Shown here one piece after another: positions 14,213-21,305 of a stretch of DNA of 22,495 nucleotides; position 1 is the first letter of the stretch; every line of letters starts with the position of its first letter. The notes beneath the pieces were generated by a model. The model did not search any database and was not told where the DNA came from. It saw only the letters and a program-made list of their open reading frames with translations. The translations under genes and the position numbers were made by a program. Location: assembly GCA_964383815.1 (NCBI GenBank), contig CAYLIC010000034.1, forward strand, positions 1-22,495, given 5' to 3'. The stretch is from UBA11524 sp964383815. Lineage in GTDB: Bacteria > Bacillota > Clostridia > Christensenellales > Aristaeellaceae.

Positions 14213-15700
14213 ATGGATAAGGATTCGGCTTTCAACCTGTACAGGGATATTGCGGAGCGGACGGACGGCGATGTGTACATAGGTGTGGTTGGCCCGGTGC
14301 GCACGGGGAAAAGCACGTTTATTGCCAGGTTTATGGAGGAGCTGGTGCTGCCAAGGCTCAGCGCCGGGCCCAGGCGGGAACGCATTGCGGACGAGCTGCC
14401 CCAGAGTGGCTCCGGCAGAACCATTATGACCACGCAGCCCAAGTTTGTGCCTGGGGAAGCGGTGGAGGTGATGCTGCAGGAGCAGACCGCCGTGCGCGTG
14501 CGCATGGTTGACAGCGTGGGGTATCTGGTGAAGGGCGCCCTGGGCACCGCGGAGAACGATGCTGCCCGGATGGTGCACACCCCATGGTTCGACCAGGACA
14601 TTCCCTTCGAGCAGGCGGCAGAGATTGGCACCCGGAAGGTTATGACCGACCACGCCACCATCGGCATGGTGGTGACCACGGATGGCAGCATTACCGACCT
14701 GTCCAGGGGCGCCTATGTGGATGCGGAGGAACGGGTGGTGGGCGAGCTGAAGCAGCTGGGCAAGCCCTTTGTGATGGTGCTGAACTCCGCCCAGCCAAGA
14801 GCAGCGGAAACCCTGGCGCTCCGGGATGCGCTGGAGGACAAATACGCTGTGCCTGTCATGCTGCTGAACGTGAAGGAAATGTCCGTGGAGGACATTCAGC
14901 ATGTGCTGGAAAGCGTGCTGATGGAGTTCCCCCTGCGGGAGGCACGGCTGCTGACCCCGGCCTGGCTGGGCGCCCTGGATGGCGACCATTGGCTGGTGCG
15001 CCATGTGTTGGATGGTGTGCGCACAGCCGGTGCAAGCCCCAGGCGCATGCGGGAAAGCGATGTGTTTGCTGAGGCGTTCGCCGGCTCGGACTACGCGGAG
15101 GAAGTTCAGCTGCAAAGGCAATACCCGGGCGAAGGCAGAATCGATTATGTGCTGCCGTTGAAGGATGGCCTGTTCAACCGGGTGCTGGGCGAGGAGTGCG
15201 GAACGGAGATCCGGGGTGATGCACACCTGCTTTCCCTGATGAAGGAGCTGGTGAGCGCCAAGGCGGAGTATGACCATGTGGCGGAGGCCCTGCGAGCCGT
15301 GCGGGAGACCGGCTATGGCCTGGTGACGCCATCCATGGCGGAAATGGCGCTGGAGGAGCCGGAGATTGTGCGGCAGGGTGGACAGTTTGGCGTGAAGCTG
15401 AAGGCCCATGCGCCTTCCCTGCACATGATCCGCGTGGACATCGAAACCGAGGTAACCCCGGTGGTGGGCACCGAAAAGCAAAGCGAAGAGCTGGTGCGCT
15501 ACCTGCTGGAGGAGTTTGAAAGCGACCCGCAGAAGATTTGGAATACCAACTTCTTTGGCAAGAGCCTGAACGACATGGTGCGGGAAGGCCTGAACAACAA
15601 GCTGCTCCGCATGCCCGCGGATGCACAGCAGAAGGTGCAGGAAACACTGACGAAAATCATCAACGAGGGCGACGGCGGCATGATATGCATTCTTTTGTGA
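14213..15700 (+). CDS. spoIVA: Stage IV sporulation protein A, spore coat ATPase
   Basis: SpoIVA polymerises with ATP hydrolysis on the outer forespore membrane and forms the base on which the spore coat is built. The 495-residue protein matches the family length (about 492). It has the P-loop GPVRTGKS at 27-34, a GSGRTIMTTQPKFVP block near 66-80, the DSVGY motif near 99-103 and the extreme C-terminal GGMICILL, needed for membrane targeting via SpoVM in Bacillus. A GGAGG site precedes the ATG and a candidate SigE promoter lies upstream. Its presence indicates an organism with a full sporulation programme. Confidence 0.97.
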   Translation: MDKDSAFNLYRDIAERTDGDVYIGVVGPVRTGKSTFIARFMEELVLPRLSAGPRRERIADELPQSGSGRTIMTTQPKFVPGEAVEVMLQEQTAVRVRMVDSVGYLVKGALGTAENDAARMVHTPWFDQDIPFEQAAEIGTRKVMTDHATIGMVVTTDGSITDLSRGAYVDAEERVVGELKQLGKPFVMVLNSAQPRAAETLALRDALEDKYAVPVMLLNVKEMSVEDIQHVLESVLMEFPLREARLLTPAWLGALDGDHWLVRHVLDGVRTAGASPRRMRESDVFAEAFAGSDYAEEVQLQRQYPGEGRIDYVLPLKDGLFNRVLGEECGTEIRGDAHLLSLMKELVSAKAEYDHVAEALRAVRETGYGLVTPSMAEMALEEPEIVRQGGQFGVKLKAHAPSLHMIRVDIETEVTPVVGTEKQSEELVRYLLEEFESDPQKIWNTNFFGKSLNDMVREGLNNKLLRMPADAQQKVQETLTKIINEGDGGMICILL

Positions 15701-15702
15701 GG

Positions 15703-15731
15703 TTGACAAGTAAGGCATTTCGCGCTAAAAT
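15703..15731 (+). promoter_or_regulatory. SigA promoter of the phosphoribosyltransferase gene
   Basis: TTGACA at 15703-15708 and TAAAAT at 15726-15731 are separated by 17 bases, beginning two bases after the spoIVA stop. This separates the housekeeping gene from its sporulation neighbour. The leader is about 50 bases. Confidence 0.85.
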
Positions 15732-15787
15732 TGGATGTAAGGGTCGCTTGACCGTTGCAAATCCATACGAAACGAAGGTTGTTACCG

Positions 15788-16342
15788 ATGAAGTATCCTA
15801 TGACGATCGCTGGCCTTAAGCGCGAGCTGCCCCTGTGCCCTGTATCGGATGAGCTGTACATCGGTGCGTTTGTCATCTTTGGCGATGTGGAGCTAACCGT
15901 GGCCTGCGCCCGGGAGCTGCTTGCCAGGGCCCCTGAGTATGACTACCTGATTACTGCCGAGTCCAAGGGCATTCCCCTGGGGTATGAAATGGCCCGCCAG
16001 CATGGCGATGCCAAGTGGTTGCTGGCCCGCAAGGGTGTGAAGGTCTACATGCAGGATGTGCTCTCCGTTGAGGTGAAGTCCATCACCACTGACCATGTGC
16101 AGAAGCTGTACCTGGACGGCAACGATGCCGCCATGATGAAGGGCAAGCGCATTCTGATTGTGGACGATGTGATTTCCACAGGCGAGTCCCTTCACGCCAT
16201 TGAGGAGCTGGTGGAAAAGGCCGGAGGCAACATTGTTGGCAAGCTGTGCATCCTGGCTGAAGGCGACGCCCAGCAGCGCCCGGACATCACCTACCTGGAA
16301 AAGCTGCCCCTGTTCAACGCCAAAGGCGAAATCATCGGCTAA
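15788..16342 (+). CDS. Purine-type phosphoribosyltransferase (adenine PRT-like)
   Basis: This 184-residue protein is a type I phosphoribosyltransferase. The PRPP-binding loop is RILIVDDVISTGESLHA near 120-136 with the two acidic residues and TGES. ITAESKGIPLGYEMARQ near 54-70 fits the PRPP/pyrophosphate loop of adenine phosphoribosyltransferases, and RKGVKVYMQDVLSVEVKSITT near 79-99 forms a hood-like segment. The base specificity (adenine, xanthine or other) cannot be fixed by eye, so no symbol is given. ATG 15788 is chosen by alignment logic (MKYPMTIAGL); the ribosome site (GAAGG) is weak and nine bases away, and the frame is open further upstream. Confidence 0.82.
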   Translation: MKYPMTIAGLKRELPLCPVSDELYIGAFVIFGDVELTVACARELLARAPEYDYLITAESKGIPLGYEMARQHGDAKWLLARKGVKVYMQDVLSVEVKSITTDHVQKLYLDGNDAAMMKGKRILIVDDVISTGESLHAIEELVEKAGGNIVGKLCILAEGDAQQRPDITYLEKLPLFNAKGEIIG

Positions 16343-16354
16343 GACAGTTGAAAT

Positions 16355-16381
16355 AGACCTGCTTCGGCGGGTCTTTTTTTG
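16355..16381 (+). terminator. Terminator of the phosphoribosyltransferase gene
   Basis: An 8-bp stem (agacctgc / gcgggtct, one G-T pair) with a TTCG tetraloop is followed by a T run. It lies 12 bases after the stop. Confidence 0.9.
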
Positions 16382-16382
16382 T

Positions 16383-16412
16383 GTATGACTTGGTGAATCA
16401 ACGGGCATAATG
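16383..16412 (+). promoter_or_regulatory. Forespore (SigF/SigG) promoter of gpr
   Basis: GTATG at 16383-16387 fits the shared -35. The -10 area reads as GGGCATAAT at 16403-16411 (preceded by C), fitting the SigF pattern GGNNANANT at a 15-base spacing. The same bases fit SigG, CATNNT at 16406-16411, at an 18-base spacing. Known gpr genes are read by both factors, which supports this call. Confidence 0.65.
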
Positions 16413-16436
16413 ACCGCATTCGAGGAGGAATGCGGC

Positions 16437-17324
16437 ATGAATGGATTCAGAACCGACCTGGCTATGGAGCGCACGGTGCGGCCAGGCGGCATGGGGGAAG
16501 GCGTGCATGTTGACACCCAGCGCCAGGGTGACATGGAAACCACATGGGTGCGCATCCAGTCCCGGGCGGCGGCGGACAGGCTGGGAAAGGCCCAGGGCGT
16601 GTACTGGACACTGAACCATCCGCGCCTGCCGGCACTGGAGCCACAGGAGCGCATGCGCATTGCCCGGGAAATCAGCCAGGTGCTGCGGCTGCTGCTGCCG
16701 CCCACAGGCAGTGTGCTGGTGCTGGGCCTGGGCAACCGGCACATGACTGCCGATGCCCTGGGGGACAGGGTGGTTGGCGGCATTATGGTCACCAGGCACA
16801 TGAAGGACAGCCGCCTGCGCAGCGTGTGCGCCATGGCGCCCGGGGTGCTGGGCATTACCGGCGTGGAAACGGCAGAGCTGGCCCTGAGCCTGACGCAGAA
16901 GCTGAAGCCTGCGGCGGTGCTGGTCATTGACGCGCTGGCTGCCATGGAGACGAATCATATCTGCACCACTGTTCAGCTGACGGACACGGGCATCAGTCCC
17001 GGCAGCGGCGTGGGCAACCATCGCCAGGGCATCAACGCACAGTGGCTGCAGGTACCGGTGATCGCCATTGGCATTCCCATGGTGGTATACGCCTCCACCA
17101 TCGTCCGGGATGCACTGAAGGGCATATTTGCCCGGGAGAGCCAGACCCGGGAGGCGGAGGCCATGGCGGAAAGCCTGGCCCGGGGCGCAGCGGAGGATTT
17201 TGTGGTGACCCCCAGAAACATTGACGAGCTGGTTCAGGGCCTGGCGGACATGCTGGCGCTGGCTATCAATGCGGCCTTGCAGCCGGACTTGTCCATGAAG
17301 GAGCTGAGCCTGTACCTGCACTGA
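16437..17324 (+). CDS. gpr: Germination protease GPR
   Basis: GPR is made in the forespore as a zymogen and, on germination, degrades the small acid-soluble proteins that coat spore DNA. The 295-residue protein begins with FRTDLAMER, matching the TDLA-x-E zymogen cleavage motif of the family. It also has the VLVLGLGNRHMTADALGD block near 98-115, the APGVLGITGVET stretch near 137-148, VIDALAAMET near 165-174 and ISPGSGVGNHR near 189-199, all family markers of this unusual aspartic-type peptidase. The ATG at 16437 has GGAGGAA six bases upstream. spoIIP follows after 57 bases, an order also seen in Bacillus. Confidence 0.96.
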   Translation: MNGFRTDLAMERTVRPGGMGEGVHVDTQRQGDMETTWVRIQSRAAADRLGKAQGVYWTLNHPRLPALEPQERMRIAREISQVLRLLLPPTGSVLVLGLGNRHMTADALGDRVVGGIMVTRHMKDSRLRSVCAMAPGVLGITGVETAELALSLTQKLKPAAVLVIDALAAMETNHICTTVQLTDTGISPGSGVGNHRQGINAQWLQVPVIAIGIPMVVYASTIVRDALKGIFARESQTREAEAMAESLARGAAEDFVVTPRNIDELVQGLADMLALAINAALQPDLSMKELSLYLH

Positions 17325-17381
17325 GTCTATTTCCGCCAACGGCTGCATAGCCTATCACAAACAAGTGTGGCGAGGTGCGGT

Positions 17382-18188
17382 ATGGGGCGGAAAGGCTGGT
17401 GCAGGGGACAGGCAGCGGAGGTTTGGCTGGGCGGCGGGATGCTGCTGGCACTGCTGGCGGCGGCGGTGGCGCTGCTTTGCCAGGCGTCCAGGCCTGCCAT
17501 GGCGGAAAACCCTGTTCCCATGCTGCAGGTGGAGGTCATCCGTGCCGAAAAGCCGCAGGCAACGGGCAAAAGTATCCTCATCTATCACACCCACACCTGG
17601 GAGGCCTTTGCCCAGGTGGAGAGCAACCGCTACCAGGAAACAGAAAAGTGGCGCAGCAAGGACAATGACGCAAACGTGGTGGCAGTGGGCCAGGCGCTGG
17701 CGGCAGCCTTGACCGCCCAGGGCTGCACCGTGGTGCACGACACCACCGCCTTTGAGCCGCCGGACCTGTCCACCGCATACCAGCGCTCCCTTGCCATGCT
17801 GGAGGAACGGCAGGCCAGTGGCGAAAGCTACGACCTTTACATTGACCTGCACAGGGATGCGGTGGGCGATGCCTCCACGCTGAAGCGCACCGTTAGCATA
17901 GGCGGTGAGGATGTGGCCCGGTTCATGGTGCTGGTGGGGAAGGGTCAGACTTATGAGGTGAAGCCGGACTGGGAGGCCAACTACGCCATTGCCGAACAGA
18001 TGACACAAAGCATGAACCGCCAGGCGGATGGACTGTGCCGCCCGGTGAAGGTGAAAACAGGTCGGTTCAACCAGCACATAGCGCCAAGGTGTGTGCTGAT
18101 TGAATGCGGGCTGAACCACAACACCCTGGAGCAGGTGCTGCGCGGCGTGCCTTATTTGGCGCAGGCCATTGTGGAGGCACTGGAGTAG
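17382..18188 (+). CDS. spoIIP: Stage II sporulation protein P, peptidoglycan hydrolase
   Basis: SpoIIP is a membrane-anchored amidase and endopeptidase that, with SpoIID and SpoIIM, thins septal peptidoglycan so the mother cell can engulf the forespore. The 268-residue protein has an N-terminal membrane helix (about 15-34) and the catalytic domain with IYHTHTWEAF (His69, His71, Glu74), YIDLHRDA at 153-160 and VLIECGLNHNTLEQ at 238-251, the zinc and catalytic positions of the family. It is short compared with the roughly 400 residues of Bacillus SpoIIP, mostly for lack of the linker after the anchor. ATG 17382 is preferred over GTG 17367 because of AGGTG upstream. Its TAG stop is the only TAG terminator among the intact genes. 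A poorly matching SigE-like motif may lie at 17325-17353. Confidence 0.9.
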   Translation: MGRKGWCRGQAAEVWLGGGMLLALLAAAVALLCQASRPAMAENPVPMLQVEVIRAEKPQATGKSILIYHTHTWEAFAQVESNRYQETEKWRSKDNDANVVAVGQALAAALTAQGCTVVHDTTAFEPPDLSTAYQRSLAMLEERQASGESYDLYIDLHRDAVGDASTLKRTVSIGGEDVARFMVLVGKGQTYEVKPDWEANYAIAEQMTQSMNRQADGLCRPVKVKTGRFNQHIAPRCVLIECGLNHNTLEQVLRGVPYLAQAIVEALE

Positions 18189-18189
18189 G

Positions 18190-18215
18190 GTTCATGCCTG
18201 GGTTTTGGCATGAAC
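18190..18215 (+). other. Hairpin between spoIIP and the bile salt hydrolase gene
   Basis: A perfect 9-bp stem (gttcatgcc / ggcatgaac) with an 8-base loop starts one base after the spoIIP stop and has no T tail. It may trim or stabilise the upstream message, or pause polymerase before the next gene; it is not a clear terminator. Confidence 0.5.
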
Positions 18216-18244
18216 GGGAAATGCAGTGTGGAAGGATGATGAAC

Positions 18245-19222
18245 ATGTGCACCAGCCTGGCCTGGCGCAACGGCGACTTTTACTTTGGCAGAAACCTTGA
18301 CCTGGAGGTTGCCTTTGGTCAGCGGGTGGTGATTACCCCGCGGCGGCACCTGCTGAGCCTTCGCAGGGAAAAGCCCATGGCCCGGCACTATGCCATGATT
18401 GGTATGGCAACGGTGATGGACGGCTGTCCCCTGTATGCGGAGGCAGCCAACGAAAAGGGCCTGTGCATGGCAGGCCTGAACTTTCCCCAAAACGCCAGTT
18501 ACGCGGCGGAAGAAACGCCGGGCAAGCACCACATTGCGCCCTTTGAGCTGCCATGGTGGCTGCTGGGCCAGTGTGCCACCGTGCAGGAGGCCCGGGTGCT
18601 GCTGGCCTGCACCCAAGTGATGGACATCCCCTTCAGCGAAAGTGTGCCCAATTCACCCCTGCACTGGCATGTGGCGGACAAGCGGGAAGCCATTGCGGTG
18701 GAATGCATGGCGGATGGCATGCACATCCATGATGACCCGGTGGGCGTGCTGACCAACAATCCGCCCTTTGACTTTCACCGTCAGAACCTGGCCCAGTACA
18801 TGGGGCTGACCGCCCAATGGCCTGTGAACCGCATGACGGACAGGGTGAACCTGCAGCCCTTTGGGCGCGGGCTGGGCGGCTTTGGCCTGCCGGGCGATGC
18901 GTCGCCTGCGTCACGCTATGTGCGGGCAGCCTTCCTGAAGCTGAACTCCGCCTGCGAGGAAAGCGAGGAAGCCAGCGTGGCACATTTCTTTCACCTGCTG
19001 GACGCCGCTGCCATGACGAAGGGCAGCGTGATGGCCCCCGGTGGCGGCTGGGAGCACACCCTGTATTCCTGCTGCATCAACGGGGACGAAGGCGTGTATT
19101 ACTACAAGACCTATGGCAACAATCAGCTGACGGCGGTACACCTGCACAACGCCAACCTGGAAGGGGAAACGCTGGTGGAATTTCCTCTGGAAATGTGCCA
19201 GCATGTGCTGCACGCCAACTGA
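18245..19222 (+). CDS. bsh: Choloylglycine hydrolase (conjugated bile salt hydrolase)
   Basis: Bile salt hydrolase cleaves the amide bond between bile acids and glycine or taurine. The 325-residue protein closely follows the Ntn-hydrolase family. The catalytic Cys2 becomes the N-terminal nucleophile after Met removal, and the expected partners are present: Arg16, Asp19 (GRNLDLE), Asn79 (GLNFP), Asn171 (GVLTNNPPFDFH) and Arg224 (PASRYVR). GLNFP in place of the Tyr-bearing motif of penicillin V acylases supports bile salts over penicillins. ATG 18245 is chosen because it puts Cys at position 2 and lies eight bases after GAAGGA; upstream ATGs at 18236 and 18239 would not. There is no signal peptide. 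I see no SigA promoter of its own. Confidence 0.95.
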   Translation: MCTSLAWRNGDFYFGRNLDLEVAFGQRVVITPRRHLLSLRREKPMARHYAMIGMATVMDGCPLYAEAANEKGLCMAGLNFPQNASYAAEETPGKHHIAPFELPWWLLGQCATVQEARVLLACTQVMDIPFSESVPNSPLHWHVADKREAIAVECMADGMHIHDDPVGVLTNNPPFDFHRQNLAQYMGLTAQWPVNRMTDRVNLQPFGRGLGGFGLPGDASPASRYVRAAFLKLNSACEESEEASVAHFFHLLDAAAMTKGSVMAPGGGWEHTLYSCCINGDEGVYYYKTYGNNQLTAVHLHNANLEGETLVEFPLEMCQHVLHAN

Positions 19223-19257
19223 AAAAAACTCGCTTCCGCATGGGAACGGAAGCGAGT
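19221..19257 (-). terminator. Left copy of the duplicated terminator hairpin
   Basis: An 11-bp stem (actcgcttccg 19228-19238 / cggaagcgagt 19247-19257) with loop CATGGGAA is preceded by a run of A residues, so on the minus strand it ends in a T run. It would stop the ABC importer transcript after that transcript has crossed the repeat element. Its 30-nt hairpin is identical to 19472-19501. Confidence 0.8.
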
Positions 19258-19473
19258 CAGCCTGTCAAAAAACCTCCGGGAGGTGTCGGAGGGCCCGCAG
19301 GCCCTCTGACTGCATTCGTATCGCGGGGCTTTGCCGCGCGGGCGGGGCGTTTCCGGCTCCGCCGGAAACTTTCCTTACGCGGAGGAACGGCCGTCAGGCC
19401 TGCCTGCAGGCCTGACAGTGACGGAGCGCAATTCCTCGAAAAAGTGGCTCTGCCACTTTTTCGACACGCAGAC
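19256..19473. mobile_element. Complete copy of a MITE-like structured intergenic repeat
   Basis: The element begins GTCAGCCTGTCAAAAAA (19256-19272) and ends in its imperfect inverse TTTTTCGACACGCAGAC (19457-19473), 14 of 17 positions pairing. Inside are hairpins at 19289-19306 (gagggcc stem), about 19350-19370 (gtttccggc stem), 19393-19416 (11-bp gtcaggcctgc stem) and 19437-19463 (12-bp cgaaaaagtggc stem). The first 115 bases recur at 22381-22495 with four differences. No credible gene lies within it; the short open frames have no ribosome sites and arise from GC-rich sequence. A non-autonomous transposable element or REP-like repeat is the best reading; no transposase is in the window. Confidence 0.7.
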
Positions 19474-19504
19474 TCGCTTCCGCATGGGAACGGAAGCGAG
19501 TTTT
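19472..19504 (+). terminator. Right copy of the duplicated terminator hairpin
   Basis: This is the same 30-nt hairpin as the left copy, here followed by TTTT on the plus strand. It would end the bile salt hydrolase transcript after it has crossed the repeat. On the minus strand no T run follows, so ABC importer transcription can pass it. Confidence 0.8.
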
Positions 19505-19506
19505 CA

Positions 19507-20301
19507 TTAGCCAAGGAGCATCCTGTCGTTGTTCAGGCCGGCACCGCTGGCCTTTTCAAACATTTGCAGCAAATCCTCCACCTGCAGGGTGGCCTTGGTT
19601 TCACGCCCGATGTCCAGGATGACCCGACCCTCGTGCATCATGATGGTGCGGTTGCCGTACTGCAGCGCGTCCTTCATGTTGTGGGTAATCATCATGGCGG
19701 TCAGGCCGTTGTCCTCCACCAGCTTGCGGGTCAGGTGAAGCACCTTGGCGGCGGTTTTGGGGTCAAGGGCGGCGGTGTGCTCGTCCAGGAGGAGGAGCTT
19801 GGGCTCCTGCAGGGTCGCCATCAGCAAGGTCAGCGCCTGGCGCTGCCCGCCAGATAGCAGGCCTACCTTGGCGGACAGGCGATCCTCCAGGCCCAGGTCC
19901 AGGGTTTTCAGCTGCTGGCGGAAAAGGCTACGCTCCCTGGCGGTAATGCCCCATCCCAGGCCCCGGAACTTGCCGCGCCGGTAGGCCAGCGCCAGGTTTT
20001 CCTCAATGCTCATGGTGGCGGCAGTGCCTGTCATGGGATCCTGAAACACCCGGCCCAGATACTTGGCGCGCTTGTGCTCCGGCAGGCGGGTTACGTTCAC
20101 GCCGTCGATCTCGATGGTGCCCTTGTCCACCAGGAAGGCGCCTGCCACAGCGTTCAGCATGGTGGATTTGCCTGCACCGTTGCCGCCAATCACGGTAACA
20201 AAATCACCGGCCTGCAGGTGCAGGTCGCAGTCGGTCAAGGCACGCTTTTCGGTGATGGTGCCCGGGTTGAAGGTTTTTGCGATATGGTTGATGTTAAGCA
20301 T
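19507..20301 (-). CDS. ABC importer ATP-binding subunit
   Basis: This 264-residue ATPase powers the importer encoded upstream. It has Walker A GGNGAGKS at 39-46, the Q-loop VFQDP at 85-89, the signature LSGGQRQ at 149-155, Walker B LLLLDEH at 169-175 (with His where many have Pro), a D-loop ALDPKT and the switch histidine in MITHNM near 204-209. It resembles the ATPases paired with ABC_sub_bind-type binding proteins (TrpX-like systems). The start overlaps the permease end by eight bases, and AAGGGGG lies six bases or so before the ATG. Substrate must be judged from the binding protein. Confidence 0.93.
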   Translation of the reverse strand: MLNINHIAKTFNPGTITEKRALTDCDLHLQAGDFVTVIGGNGAGKSTMLNAVAGAFLVDKGTIEIDGVNVTRLPEHKRAKYLGRVFQDPMTGTAATMSIEENLALAYRRGKFRGLGWGITARERSLFRQQLKTLDLGLEDRLSAKVGLLSGGQRQALTLLMATLQEPKLLLLDEHTAALDPKTAAKVLHLTRKLVEDNGLTAMMITHNMKDALQYGNRTIMMHEGRVILDIGRETKATLQVEDLLQMFEKASGAGLNNDRMLLG

Positions 20302-21223
20302 TGGGCTGTTCCCCCTTTTTCATGGTGCGCAGGGTTGCGGCCTTGCCTTTCCAGTAGGGAATAGCCAGGAACAGCGCCACCACCAGGGCGGTGAGCATCT
20401 TCAAATCGTTGGTGTTCAGGCCCAGCCACAGCACAACCTGAATCACCATGTAGTAAATCACCGCGCCCAGGGACACGGCAAGCAGCTTCAGGCCAAAGTT
20501 GCGGAACAGCTTGCCAAACACCACCTCGCCAATGATGACTGCCGCCAGACCAATGACGATGGCGCCGCGGCCCATGCTCACATCTGCAAAGCCCTGATAC
20601 TGGGTGAGCAGCGCACCGGAGAAGGCCACAATGCCATTGGCAAGCATAAGGCCCACCACCTTGCCCAGGTTGGTGTTAATGCCCTGGGCCCGGGCCATGC
20701 TGCTGTTGGAGCCGGTGGCACGCAGGCCGCAGCCATACTCGGTGCCGAAGAACCAGTACAGCAGAAAAATCAGCGCCAGGGTGAACAGGGAAAGCAGAAA
20801 AATGGGGTTGTTTACGCTCAGCTCCCGAACATAGCGGGAGGATACCAGCAGGTCAAATTTATTGGCGCTGATGGATACATTGGCTTTGTTGCCCATAATC
20901 CGCAGGTTGATGGAGTACAGCGCCAGCTGCGTCAGGATGCCAGCCAGGATGGCGGGAATGCCCATGCCGGTGTGCAAAACGCCTGTCACCAGGCCAGCCA
21001 GCATGCCCACGCCAAAGGCGGCGAGCAAGGCCAGCGCCGGATTGCACCCGGAGGTGATGAGCATGGCAGCCACAGCGCCGCCGGTGGCGATGGAGCCATC
21101 CACCGTCAGGTCGGACACGTCCAGAATGCGATAGGTTATGTACACGCCAATCGCCATAATCCCCCAGATGACACCCTGGGAAACAGCGCCGGGCATGGCG
21201 TTGAGCAGCTTCATGATTTCCAA
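20294..21223 (-). CDS. ABC importer permease, TrpY/BPD-branched type
   Basis: This integral membrane protein of about 309 residues has eight or more hydrophobic segments. Family marks include YRILDVSDLTVDGSIATGGAVAA early in the protein and GLRATGSNSSMARAQGIN mid-protein, the cytoplasmic loop that contacts the ATPase, as in permeases of the branched-chain amino acid and TrpY groups. An ATG at 21214 is in frame but lies 18 bases from the AGGAGG site. The TTG at 21223 is nine bases from it, so TTG is preferred. An in-frame ATG much further upstream (21265) has no suitable site. It sits between the binding protein and the ATPase genes. Confidence 0.92.
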   Translation of the reverse strand: MEIMKLLNAMPGAVSQGVIWGIMAIGVYITYRILDVSDLTVDGSIATGGAVAAMLITSGCNPALALLAAFGVGMLAGLVTGVLHTGMGIPAILAGILTQLALYSINLRIMGNKANVSISANKFDLLVSSRYVRELSVNNPIFLLSLFTLALIFLLYWFFGTEYGCGLRATGSNSSMARAQGINTNLGKVVGLMLANGIVAFSGALLTQYQGFADVSMGRGAIVIGLAAVIIGEVVFGKLFRNFGLKLLAVSLGAVIYYMVIQVVLWLGLNTNDLKMLTALVVALFLAIPYWKGKAATLRTMKKGEQPNA

Positions 21224-21257
21224 AGCGGGAATCCTCCTTGCGCGAGTGATGCAAAAG

Positions 21258-21293
21258 TGCGCCATGAAGGGGCATATCCGCCTTCATGACGCA
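21258..21293 (-). other. Intercistronic hairpin between binding protein and permease genes
   Basis: An imperfect stem of 12 pairs with one mismatch (tgcg-c-catgaagg / ccttcatg-a-cgca) and a 10-base loop occupies the gap, and on the minus strand is followed by CTTTTG. It looks like a partial terminator or 3' stabiliser that would raise binding protein over permease. Confidence 0.6.
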
Positions 21294-21305
21294 GGAAGAA
21301 CGGTG

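Noticed and set aside
14069..15718. A 549-codon open frame on the minus strand opposite spoIVA
   Set aside because: It is antisense to a complete spoIVA and has a His/Gln-rich composition typical of GC-rich shadows.
18104..19222. A longer start for the bile salt hydrolase
   Set aside because: It would overlap spoIIP and bury the Cys2 nucleophile that must become N-terminal. The ATG at 18245 has the correct ribosome spacing.
19228..19501. CRISPR array
   Set aside because: The 30-nt repeat occurs only twice, 244 bases apart, is itself a terminator hairpin, and has no cas genes nearby.
19257..19514. An 85-codon minus-strand open frame and other short frames in the repeat
   Set aside because: They follow the hairpin repeat, lack ribosome sites and have an Arg/Pro/Ala/Ser-rich composition as expected from GC-rich palindromes.
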